Shown here: piece by piece, positions 9,118 to 14,425 of the stretch
How the letters are laid out: each line of letters starts with the position of its first letter
How positions within the stretch are numbered: position 1 is the stretch's first letter
Origin: an uncultured Saprospiraceae bacterium
Lineage (GTDB): Bacteria; Bacteroidota; Bacteroidia; Chitinophagales; Saprospiraceae
Reading direction: 5' to 3'
Length of the DNA stretch: 14,425 bases
Assembly (NCBI GenBank): GCA_937921525.1
Contig: CAKZUM010000074.1
Coordinates: 1-14,425 of the forward strand
The notes under the pieces: generated by a model
Told to the model about the DNA's origin: nothing
The model's database searches: none
The model's input: the letters and a program-made list of their open reading frames with translations, nothing else
Program-made: the position numbers and the translations under genes

Positions 9118-9143
9118 CCTGCCTGCGTGCCTTGGCAGGCAGG
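9118..9143. repeat. GC-rich hairpin CCTGCCTGC/GCAGGCAGG
   Basis: Perfect 9-bp stem (9118-9126 with 9135-9143) with an 8-nt loop. It stands out as a G+C island in AT-rich surroundings. Its position, 58 bp upstream of the S9 peptidase start, would place it in that gene's leader if transcription begins further out. No T-run follows on either strand. It may be a small dispersed repeat. Confidence 0.6.
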
Positions 9144-9146
9144 TTC

Positions 9147-9213
9147 TGTGTAAAAAACCCAAAAAATAGAATCGTAGCCCAGCTATGCTTCGATTTTTTG
9201 AATTACTTACACA
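9147..9213. other. Composite A/T-rich hairpin
   Basis: Three nested stems can form: TGTGTAA (9147-9153) with TTACACA (9207-9213), CAAAAAAT (9160-9167) with ATTTTTTG (9193-9200), and CGTAGC (9173-9178) with GCTATG (9182-9187, one G:U) around a 3-nt loop. An alternative pairing AATCG/CGATT (9170-9174/9191-9195) competes with the middle stem. It lies between the S9 peptidase and its presumed promoter region. Confidence 0.45.
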
Positions 9214-9290
9214 AAAAAATAACTGCGCCATAACGGGTACTTTATTTATTGCCTACTCCCCAATAGTAAAATCTGTGGGAAGGTTTTGAC

Positions 9291-9298
9291 CAAAGATA
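9291..9298 (-). promoter_or_regulatory. Possible -7 element for the S9 peptidase (TATCTTTG on minus strand)
   Basis: CAAAGATA on the plus strand reads TATCTTTG on the minus strand and matches the Bacteroidota -7 consensus TAnnTTTG. No TTTG was found at the expected -33 spacing. If used, it would give a leader of about 220 nt containing both hairpins above. A chance match in AT-rich DNA is quite possible. Confidence 0.2.
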
Positions 9299-9300
9299 AT

Positions 9301-9321
9301 AAAGAATAAAGAATAAAGAAA
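9301..9321. repeat. 7-bp tandem array AAAGAAT x3
   Basis: Two exact AAAGAAT units and a third, AAAGAAA. An 11-bp stretch of the same word (AATAAAGAATA) also occurs at about 3564-3574, before the PorE-like gene. It is one of several short-period arrays in the gaps of this window. Confidence 0.6.
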
Positions 9322-9344
9322 TATATAGACCATACATCACGATA

Positions 9345-9370
9345 CACGACCTACCTAAATCCGTGTCATC
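9345..9370. repeat. 26-bp dispersed repeat, copy 1
   Basis: Matches 12906-12931 at 23 of 26 positions. The shared core is CACGACCTA, three differing bases, then AAATCCGTGTCATC. Both copies lie outside genes, one upstream and one downstream of the beta-galactosidase gene, in the same orientation. The function is unknown; it looks like a fragment of a genome-wide intergenic repeat. Confidence 0.65.
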
Positions 9371-9378
9371 AGTAACCA

Positions 9379-9411
9379 AGACTTACCAAGTTTTGAAAAC
9401 TTGGTAAGTCT
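9379..9411. repeat. 33-bp perfect palindrome
   Basis: Arms 9379-9394 (AGACTTACCAAGTTTT) and 9396-9411 are exact reverse complements around a single central G, giving a 16-bp stem in principle. No T-tract follows on either strand. It may be a REP-like mobile palindrome, or an operator between the divergent genes. Nothing in the sequence decides between these. Confidence 0.75.
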
Positions 9412-9519
9412 GCCAAAAAGAGCATTCTCGGTCAGCCTGTGTAAGTGATCGGATCAATTGACTTGGACTTGCCTGAATTGTTTTACACTCAAATCATTCA
9501 TTATTAAAGCAAAAAAAAA

Positions 9520-9527
9520 TACCTTTG
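9520..9527 (+). promoter_or_regulatory. Candidate -7 promoter element TACCTTTG for beta-galactosidase
   Basis: TACCTTTG matches TAnnTTTG exactly, and lies after an A-rich tract. Transcription would start near 9533-9536, giving a leader of about 100 nt that begins just before the long hairpin at 9546. No convincing -33 TTTG was found at the right spacing, which lowers confidence. Confidence 0.35.
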
Positions 9528-9545
9528 AAATACAAGCTTACAAGG

Positions 9546-9620
9546 AAGTTGTTTAAGAATGTACTTCAGGTCTGCAAATCTGTATTGTAAGAACCTGAAA
9601 ACTACATTCTTAAACAATTT
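9546..9620 (+). promoter_or_regulatory. Long hairpin in the beta-galactosidase leader
   Basis: Arms 9546-9563 and 9603-9620 pair over 18 bp with one G:U; the perfect core is TTGTTTAAGAATGTA (9549-9563). A second stem inside it, TTCAGGT (9565-9571) with ACCTGAA (9593-9599), stacks above a short asymmetric bulge. The 21-nt loop contains TTGTAAG (9585-9591), which is complementary to CTTACAA (9537-9543) just upstream, so a pseudoknot is possible. The structure ends 16 nt before the ATG at 9637, near the ribosome landing region (AAAGG at 9629-9633). It could control translation or mRNA stability; as DNA it could equally be an operator or a small repeat element. Confidence 0.55.
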
Positions 9621-9636
9621 CAAAAGATAAAGGCAA

Positions 9637-12600
9637 ATGAACCAAACACCAGACTGGGAAAACCCAAGAATTTTCAATATCAACAAAGAAGCACCCAAAG
9701 CACATTTTGAGCGATACCCAAATAGCAGTGCTGCCCTACAAGAAGATCAAGAAAGCAATACCTACCAACAATCCCTAAATGGGCTTTGGAAATTTCATTG
9801 GGTCCGCAAACCAGCAGATCGCCCTAAAGATTTTTATACCAAAGAATTTAAAACCGACCACTGGAAGGAAATCAAAGTGCCAAGTAACTGGGAATTACAA
9901 GGCTATGGCATCCCCATTTATACCAATATAGAATACCCATTTCCTAAAAACCCTCCTTTTATCCCACACGAATATAATCCAGTAGGTAGCTATGTAAAGC
10001 ATGTCAATATACCAGAAAATTGGCTAGAACGAGACGTATTCCTATGCTTTGAAGGTGTCCGAAGTGCCATGTATTTATGGATCAATGGAACAAAGGTAGG
10101 CTATAGCCAAGGCAGTAAAACCCCTGCTACCTTTAACATTAGTCCGTATATCAAGGCTGGTCAGAACAAAATAGCTGTAGAAGTTTACCGCTGGTCCGAT
10201 GGAAGTTATATCGAAGATCAAGATTGTTGGCGTTTGAGTGGGATGGATAGAGATGTGCATATCTATGCTACCCCTAAATTGGCGATAGATGATATAAATG
10301 TGCACTCTAATTTAGACGATGACTATCAAAATGGAATATTTCAGGTCGCCGTCCAACTACGAAATAACTCCGATTCTATAATAGAAAAATCGACTATTCA
10401 AATTCAGCTATTATATAAAAAGGAAATTTTGTATGAGGAAAATAAACTAATAAAAAACAATAATATTTCTTTTAATTATGAAGTAGCAAATGTCCATAAA
10501 TGGACTGCCGAAACCCCTAATTTATATGACCTATTAATAGTATTAAAAAATGCGGATGGCCATGAAATAGAAGCCACTAAACTGGAAGTAGGCTTCCGAA
10601 ATATCCGTATTAAAAACGCCCAATTATTAATCAATAGCAAAGCCGTTACTTTCAAAGGAGTCAATTTACATGACCATGATCCAATAACGGGGCATGTCAT
10701 TTCTAAAGAGCTGACTTTAGAAGATATGCGACTTATGAAGCAATTTAATATCAATGCCATACGCTGTAGTCACTATCCAAAGAATCATTGGTTTTATTCA
10801 ATGGCGAATCGACTAGGTTTTTATGTCATTGATGAAGCGAATATTGAAACGCATGGTATGGGTGCTTGCTTTCAAGGAGACTTTGATGAAAGTGTTCACC
10901 CCGGCTATTTGCCCGAATGGGAAGCAGCCCATTTGGATCGGGTACAGCGTATGTATGAACGAGATAAAAATTACCCTTGTATTATTACTTGGTCTACTGG
11001 AAATGAAGCAGGTTATGGAGACAATATGATTAATGCCTACCATTGGTTAAAAGAAGCAGACCCTAGTCGCCCCGTCCAATATGAGCAAGCGATGGCGCAT
11101 CAGCATACAGACATTTACGCGCCTATGTATGATCGGATTCCGATGATGGAGCAACATGCCTCGGCTAATCCAACAAAACCTTTTATCTTTTGTGAATATG
11201 CCCATGCGATGGGTAACTCTTGTGGTAATTTAGCAGATGTCTGGAAGGTCATCCATGCCTACCCTAGTTTACAAGGAGGCTATATATGGGATTGGGTAGA
11301 TCAAGGTTTATTGACCAAAGATGCTAAAGGGAAACCTTATTTTGCCTATGGTGGAGATTTGGGTGGAGCGGATTTACAACACGATCAAAACTTTTGTATT
11401 AATGGTTTGATCGCTCCAGATCGGACACCTAATCCACATCTATGGGAGGTAAAAAAAGTGTATGAACCGATTCATTTTGAGGTCACTAAAATTTCTGATG
11501 AACTCTTAAAAATAAAGGTAATTAATCATTTTGATTTTATTACGCTAGATGACTATTCGGTTAGATTCCAATATTATATTGATGGTGAGATCGTCTCAAG
11601 AAGTAACTATGGTGAAAAAGGAATTCGCCCTAATCAATTCTTTGAATTTACTATTGATGGTCTTTTTAAAAAAGGCGCATACGATGCCTATCTGCAACTT
11701 GAAGCATATACTAATAAACCCTTACCTTTATTAGAAATGACTTCTGTAGTAGCAACTCACCAGTTTTTTATTTGTAAAAAACAAGCTACCGTTTTTAAGG
11801 CACTGCTGGATAGTTATCAATTACAAATTCTAAATTCCAAACTACAAATCACCAATTCCAAACCACCAATTCCAAATCACAAATCACCAATTCTAAATCG
11901 CCAACTCCGTGTTGTAAATTCTAAATTACAACTAGACATAGATACGACTACTGGTAGCATCACCAATTTATTATTAAAAAATGTCGAAGTATTAACTGAA
12001 CCTATACTCCCCAATTTTTGGCGCGCCCCAACTGATAACGACTATGGTAATTTCATGCCTAGTGAAACCGCTATTTGGAAACGGGCCAGCTATTACCGTC
12101 AATTAGATTGGTTAAAAATCAACGGACAACCCATAGATCAATTGTCAGAATCCGCTACAGCAGAACAGATAACTATTACAGCGCAATTTTCTTTTCCAAT
12201 AGAAGGGGTCACTTGGCAAATCACCTATCAACTAAATGATAAGGGGGAACTTTATGTTGGTAATAAAATTAATTGTTCCAATCATACCCTACCCTTTATC
12301 CCTCGTATTGGTAATACCCTAACCATACATCCGAATTTTAAAAAAGTTGCTTGGTATGGTCGTGGCCCACATGAAAATTATATAGATCGACAAGCAGGTG
12401 CTGCATTTGGTATCTATGAAAAATCAGTTGCTGATATGCACACGCCCTACATCCGTCCACAAGAAAACGGGTATCGAACGGATACTAGATGGCTGCATTT
12501 AAAAGACCAAAATCATAGGATTGAAATTGAAGGGATTCGCCCTTTTGGCTTCAGTGCCTTGCATCATACGATTGCGGATGTAGATGAAGGTTTGGAAAAA

Positions 12601-12774
12601 ACGAATCGTCATAGTATTGATGTTCCGCAACGCCCCAACATTTATTTGAATATTGATTATAAGCAAATGGGTGTTGGAGGGGATGATACTTGGGGCGCAC
12701 CTGTTCATAATAATTATAAAATATTTCCTGGTGATTATTTTTTTGGGTATATTATCCGAGTTTTTGAGGAGTAA
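9637..12774 (+). CDS. lacZ: Beta-galactosidase, glycoside hydrolase family 2
   Basis: 1045 residues, close to the 1023 of E. coli LacZ, without a signal peptide, so probably cytoplasmic. It hydrolyses beta-galactosides such as lactose. Domains follow the LacZ order: sugar-binding jelly roll about 40-215 (VPSNWELQGYGIPIYTN, EDQDCWRLSG), Ig-like about 222-325, TIM barrel about 326-610, a second Ig-like domain about 611-725, and the C-terminal small-chain domain about 764-1042 (WRAPTDNDYGN, WYGRGPHENYIDR). The acid/base is Glu457 in TGNEAGYG and the nucleophile is Glu520 in FCEYAHAMGNS. RCSHYPKNHW, NFCINGL and Trp1019 in GGDDTW also match active-site segments of LacZ. Oddly, residues about 729-763 are five degenerate heptapeptides encoded by a 7-bp DNA array at the boundary before the last domain. 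No transporter or regulator gene is adjacent. The start follows an unusual hairpin leader. Confidence 0.95.
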   Translation: MNQTPDWENPRIFNINKEAPKAHFERYPNSSAALQEDQESNTYQQSLNGLWKFHWVRKPADRPKDFYTKEFKTDHWKEIKVPSNWELQGYGIPIYTNIEYPFPKNPPFIPHEYNPVGSYVKHVNIPENWLERDVFLCFEGVRSAMYLWINGTKVGYSQGSKTPATFNISPYIKAGQNKIAVEVYRWSDGSYIEDQDCWRLSGMDRDVHIYATPKLAIDDINVHSNLDDDYQNGIFQVAVQLRNNSDSIIEKSTIQIQLLYKKEILYEENKLIKNNNISFNYEVANVHKWTAETPNLYDLLIVLKNADGHEIEATKLEVGFRNIRIKNAQLLINSKAVTFKGVNLHDHDPITGHVISKELTLEDMRLMKQFNINAIRCSHYPKNHWFYSMANRLGFYVIDEANIETHGMGACFQGDFDESVHPGYLPEWEAAHLDRVQRMYERDKNYPCIITWSTGNEAGYGDNMINAYHWLKEADPSRPVQYEQAMAHQHTDIYAPMYDRIPMMEQHASANPTKPFIFCEYAHAMGNSCGNLADVWKVIHAYPSLQGGYIWDWVDQGLLTKDAKGKPYFAYGGDLGGADLQHDQNFCINGLIAPDRTPNPHLWEVKKVYEPIHFEVTKISDELLKIKVINHFDFITLDDYSVRFQYYIDGEIVSRSNYGEKGIRPNQFFEFTIDGLFKKGAYDAYLQLEAYTNKPLPLLEMTSVVATHQFFICKKQATVFKALLDSYQLQILNSKLQITNSKPPIPNHKSPILNRQLRVVNSKLQLDIDTTTGSITNLLLKNVEVLTEPILPNFWRAPTDNDYGNFMPSETAIWKRASYYRQLDWLKINGQPIDQLSESATAEQITITAQFSFPIEGVTWQITYQLNDKGELYVGNKINCSNHTLPFIPRIGNTLTIHPNFKKVAWYGRGPHENYIDRQAGAAFGIYEKSVADMHTPYIRPQENGYRTDTRWLHLKDQNHRIEIEGIRPFGFSALHHTIADVDEGLEKTNRHSIDVPQRPNIYLNIDYKQMGVGGDDTWGAPVHNNYKIFPGDYFFGYIIRVFEE
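11818..11929 (+). repeat. In-frame 7-bp tandem array (16 units) inside the beta-galactosidase gene
   Basis: Read in 7-bp steps, this stretch is 16 units drawn mainly from two words, (A/C)AATTCY and AAATCAC, with variants such as AAACTAC, AAACCAC, CAACTCC and one divergent unit GTGTTGT. Because three 7-bp units equal seven codons, the protein shows 21-bp heptapeptides from 11821: LQILNSK, LQITNSK, PPIPNHK, SPILNRQ, LRVVNSK (residues 729-763). It resembles intergenic short-period repeats rather than protein-driven sequence. The word AACTCCGTGTTG at 11903-11914 recurs exactly at 12948-12959 in the intergenic DNA downstream. Confidence 0.85.
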
Positions 12775-12796
12775 GAACACATAAATTTATGTTATG

Positions 12797-12873
12797 TTTT
12801 TTTACCACATAGGTACATAGGTCACATAGAGCATGTCATCCTATATGCCCTATGTACCTATGTGGTAAAAAAA
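12797..12873. repeat. 25-bp perfect inverted repeat built from 8-bp units
   Basis: Arms 12797-12821 and 12849-12873 are exact reverse complements. Each arm holds 8-bp units (CACATAGG, TACATAGG on the left; CCTATGTA, CCTATGTG on the right), and a third weaker unit on each side reaches into the 27-nt loop. The T7 run is on the 5' side and the A7 run on the 3' side, the reverse of an intrinsic terminator. It begins 22 bp after the beta-galactosidase stop. Confidence 0.9.
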
Positions 12874-12905
12874 TTACTTAATAATGTCCTAGACAAAGTC
12901 TCGCT

Positions 12906-12931
12906 CACGACCTATAAAAATCCGTGTCATC
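12906..12931. repeat. 26-bp dispersed repeat, copy 2
   Basis: Second copy of the repeat at 9345-9370, 23 of 26 identical. Here it runs into CCGCGTGGTTACGAAGTAAC, which contains a 5-bp hairpin GTTAC/GTAAC (12938-12950). An 8-bp inverted repeat, TGTTGAAT/ATTCAACA (12955-12962/12983-12990), follows. The whole lies 44 bp or more upstream of the amidohydrolase start, with no recognisable promoter motif in it. Confidence 0.6.
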
Positions 12932-13033
12932 CGCGTGGTTACGAAGTAACTCCGTGTTGAATCTCAAAACAAGAGCAAGTTAATTCAACATCTAGATGAG
13001 TTATCAAAAGAATACAATCTAAAAACAAAAACA

Positions 13034-14425
13034 ATGAAAAATACAGTTTACCTACTCCTAAGTCTAATCATTTGCATAGGCTGCAAGTCCACCACCATAG
13101 CCCAACAAACAAAACCAACTAAGCAAGAAGTCATTCAAGAAATAGATCAGCAAATAGAAAAGTATGGTGCTATTGCCCATCAAATATGGGAGTATGCAGA
13201 ATTAGGTTTTTTGGAAAATAAAAGTACCCAGCTATTACAAGATCAATTGAAAAAAGAAGGTTTTAAAGTAACTACTGGCGTAGCGGGAATGCCTACTGCC
13301 TTTATCGCCGAATATGGAACAGGCAAACCAGTAATTGGCTTATTAGCCGAATTTGATGCCTTACCAGATATGTCTCAAAAAGCGAGTCCGACAAAAGAAG
13401 CAGATCCTGCACGTACAGCGGGACATGCCTGTGGACACCATCTATTTGGAACGGGTTCTATGGCAGCAGCGATACATACCAAAAACTGGTTAGCTCGGAC
13501 GGGAACAAGTGGGACCATCCGACTATATGGAACACCTGCAGAAGAAGGCGGCGGTGGAAAAATATTTATGGTCCGAGCAGGTTTATTTGATGATGCAGAT
13601 GCAGTCTTGTCTTGGCATCCACAAGATAAAAATCAGGCGGATGCGAATTCTTCTTTGGCGGCGGTGTCTATTAAATTTAGATTCAAAGGATTGGCGGCAC
13701 ATGCAGCAGGTGGCCCGTGGAGAGGCCGATCTGCACTAGATGGTGTGGAGGCGATGAATCACATGGTTAATCTAATGCGAGAACATATCCATCCTGATAG
13801 TCGAATTCACTATGCCATTACCAATGGAGCGAAAGCGCCGAATATTGTGCCTGCTTTTGCAGAGGTTTATTATATCATCCGACATCCTGATATACGGGAG
13901 TGTAAGAATCTGGTAGAACGAGTAAGATTGACTGCCCAAGCAGCGGCAATGGGGACAGAGACGAAGATGGAAGAAGAAGTAATTACGGGCTATTTTAATA
14001 AACTACCTAATAAGACTTTGGCAGAGGTGATGCACCATAATTTAGAAATCGTAGGTGGGGTGCAATATACACCAGAAGAAATGGCATTTGCAAAAGAGAT
14101 TATGAAATCTTATCCAACCAAAGACTTAACACCTGCCTCGGCACGAAAAGTAAAACCATTAGAAGTTATGGAAAAAGGGATGCGGGGTTCTACAGATGTT
14201 GGAGACATTAGCTGGATAAGACCTACCACAGCTATGGGTGCTGCTACTTGGGTACCTGGTACGATTGCGCATAGCTGGCAAGCAGTAGCGGCTGGTGGTA
14301 CGTCTATTGGACATAAAGGGATGTTAGTCGCTGCTAAAACCTTGACCTTAACGGCTATGGATTTGTACCTGCAACCTGAGAAATTGGTCAAAGCGCAAGC
14401 CGAGTTATTGGAGCGTCGCGGAGAG
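13034..14425 (+). CDS. Exported AbgB-like M20 family amidohydrolase (3' partial)
   Basis: 464 residues are visible and the frame is open to the last base; AbgB-type proteins are about 480 residues, so only a short tail is missing. The start at 13034 is the only ATG giving a signal sequence (MKNTVYLLLSLIICIGCKSTTIAQQ). Cys17 could be a lipoprotein cysteine, although Cys at -3 is atypical, or signal peptidase I may cut near TTIA before QQ. Family motifs include GHACGHH (His131, Cys133, His135), PAEEGGGGK (Glu170, Glu171), His223 in HAAGGPW, STDVGDISW and His413 in GTIAHSWQ followed by GHKGM. These match the dinuclear-metal hydrolases that cleave p-aminobenzoyl-glutamate and other acylated amino acids. 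The actual substrate is unknown. An envelope location suggests scavenging of external amides. It lies 259 bp after beta-galactosidase and is probably transcribed separately. Confidence 0.92.
   Translation, partial: MKNTVYLLLSLIICIGCKSTTIAQQTKPTKQEVIQEIDQQIEKYGAIAHQIWEYAELGFLENKSTQLLQDQLKKEGFKVTTGVAGMPTAFIAEYGTGKPVIGLLAEFDALPDMSQKASPTKEADPARTAGHACGHHLFGTGSMAAAIHTKNWLARTGTSGTIRLYGTPAEEGGGGKIFMVRAGLFDDADAVLSWHPQDKNQADANSSLAAVSIKFRFKGLAAHAAGGPWRGRSALDGVEAMNHMVNLMREHIHPDSRIHYAITNGAKAPNIVPAFAEVYYIIRHPDIRECKNLVERVRLTAQAAAMGTETKMEEEVITGYFNKLPNKTLAEVMHHNLEIVGGVQYTPEEMAFAKEIMKSYPTKDLTPASARKVKPLEVMEKGMRGSTDVGDISWIRPTTAMGAATWVPGTIAHSWQAVAAGGTSIGHKGMLVAAKTLTLTAMDLYLQPEKLVKAQAELLERRGE

Larger units (their letters stand above)
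9061..9636. other. 576-bp divergent intergenic region rich in hairpins
   Basis: This gap separates the S9 peptidase (-) from beta-galactosidase (+) and must hold both promoters. I see no credible small protein or tRNA in it. It contains, in order, a GC-rich 9-bp hairpin, a composite A/T hairpin, a 7-bp AAAGAAT array, one copy of a 26-bp dispersed repeat, a 33-bp palindrome, an 11-bp palindrome (TGATCGGATCA, 9446-9456), a -7-like element and a long leader hairpin. Each is listed separately except the 11-bp palindrome. Confidence 0.7.

Noticed and set aside
9118..9213. tRNA or known small RNA in the divergent gap
   Set aside because: Two hairpins occur side by side, but there is no cloverleaf, T-loop consensus (GTTCRANNC) or CCA-proximal stem.
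10476..10760. Minus-strand open frame inside beta-galactosidase
   Set aside because: It is antisense to conserved GH2 sequence with no motif or start context; a shadow of the real gene.
11818..11929. Heptad repeat as a coiled coil
   Set aside because: The peptide has a seven-residue period, but two of the five units contain prolines and there is no clean a/d hydrophobic pattern. The period follows from a 7-bp DNA unit read in triplets.
6235..12774. S9 peptidase and beta-galactosidase as part of a polysaccharide utilisation locus
   Set aside because: There is no SusC/SusD pair, regulator or sulfatase, the two genes are divergent, and beta-galactosidase lacks an export signal.
12797..12873. 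Bidirectional intrinsic terminator after beta-galactosidase
   Set aside because: The stem is strong, but the T-run lies 5' and the A-run 3' on the plus strand, and the minus strand reads the same way. A terminator needs the opposite order.
14110..14391. Minus-strand open frame of 93 codons inside the amidohydrolase
   Set aside because: It is wholly antisense to a strongly conserved coding segment, and its translation has no recognisable motif.
13034..14425. Amidohydrolase as a truncated pseudogene
   Set aside because: The frame is intact with all metal-ligand motifs and simply runs off the window end.

Overview
The window reads as a chromosomal segment of a Bacteroidota bacterium, most likely from the Saprospiraceae/Cytophagales side of the phylum. 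The evidence is AT-rich DNA, a protein ending in a gliding-motility-type (CHU_C, type B) type IX secretion signal, a PorP/SprF protein, a PorE-like OmpA protein, start regions without Shine-Dalgarno sites, and one upstream site matching the Bacteroidota -7 element TAnnTTTG. The genus call is inference; no rRNA or marker gene is present.

Layout. Positions 1-5972 (+) hold a three-gene surface/secretion block: the C-terminal 791 residues of a large multi-Ig adhesin-like T9SS cargo (start outside the window), a PorP/SprF-family outer-membrane protein, and a TPR/beta-propeller/CRD/OmpA protein resembling PorE. Their domains suggest a cargo, its outer-membrane partner and a peptidoglycan anchor. 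Convergent to this block is a 941-residue exported S9 serine peptidase (6235-9060, -) with a complete Ser766/Asp855/His887 triad. Divergent from it is a 1045-residue GH2 beta-galactosidase (9637-12774, +) without a signal peptide. The window ends inside an exported AbgB-like M20 amidohydrolase (13034-14425, +), which is open to the last base. The last three genes are ordinary accessory catabolic enzymes and need not be functionally linked to the first three.

The non-coding DNA is the most unusual part. Four of the five gaps between genes hold long inverted repeats, and in three of them the arms are themselves arrays of a short unit: 7 bp at 2437-2540, 6 bp at 6132-6212, 8 bp at 12797-12873. 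A related 7-bp array of 16 units lies inside the beta-galactosidase gene (11818-11929), in frame, encoding five degenerate heptapeptides at a domain boundary. It shares an exact 12-mer with the intergenic DNA just downstream of the gene. The 576-bp divergent gap (9061-9636) holds several hairpins, a 33-bp palindrome, and a 75-nt hairpin that ends 16 bases before the beta-galactosidase start codon, with a -7-like promoter element just in front of it.

No tRNA, rRNA, CRISPR array, transposase or complete insertion sequence was recognised.
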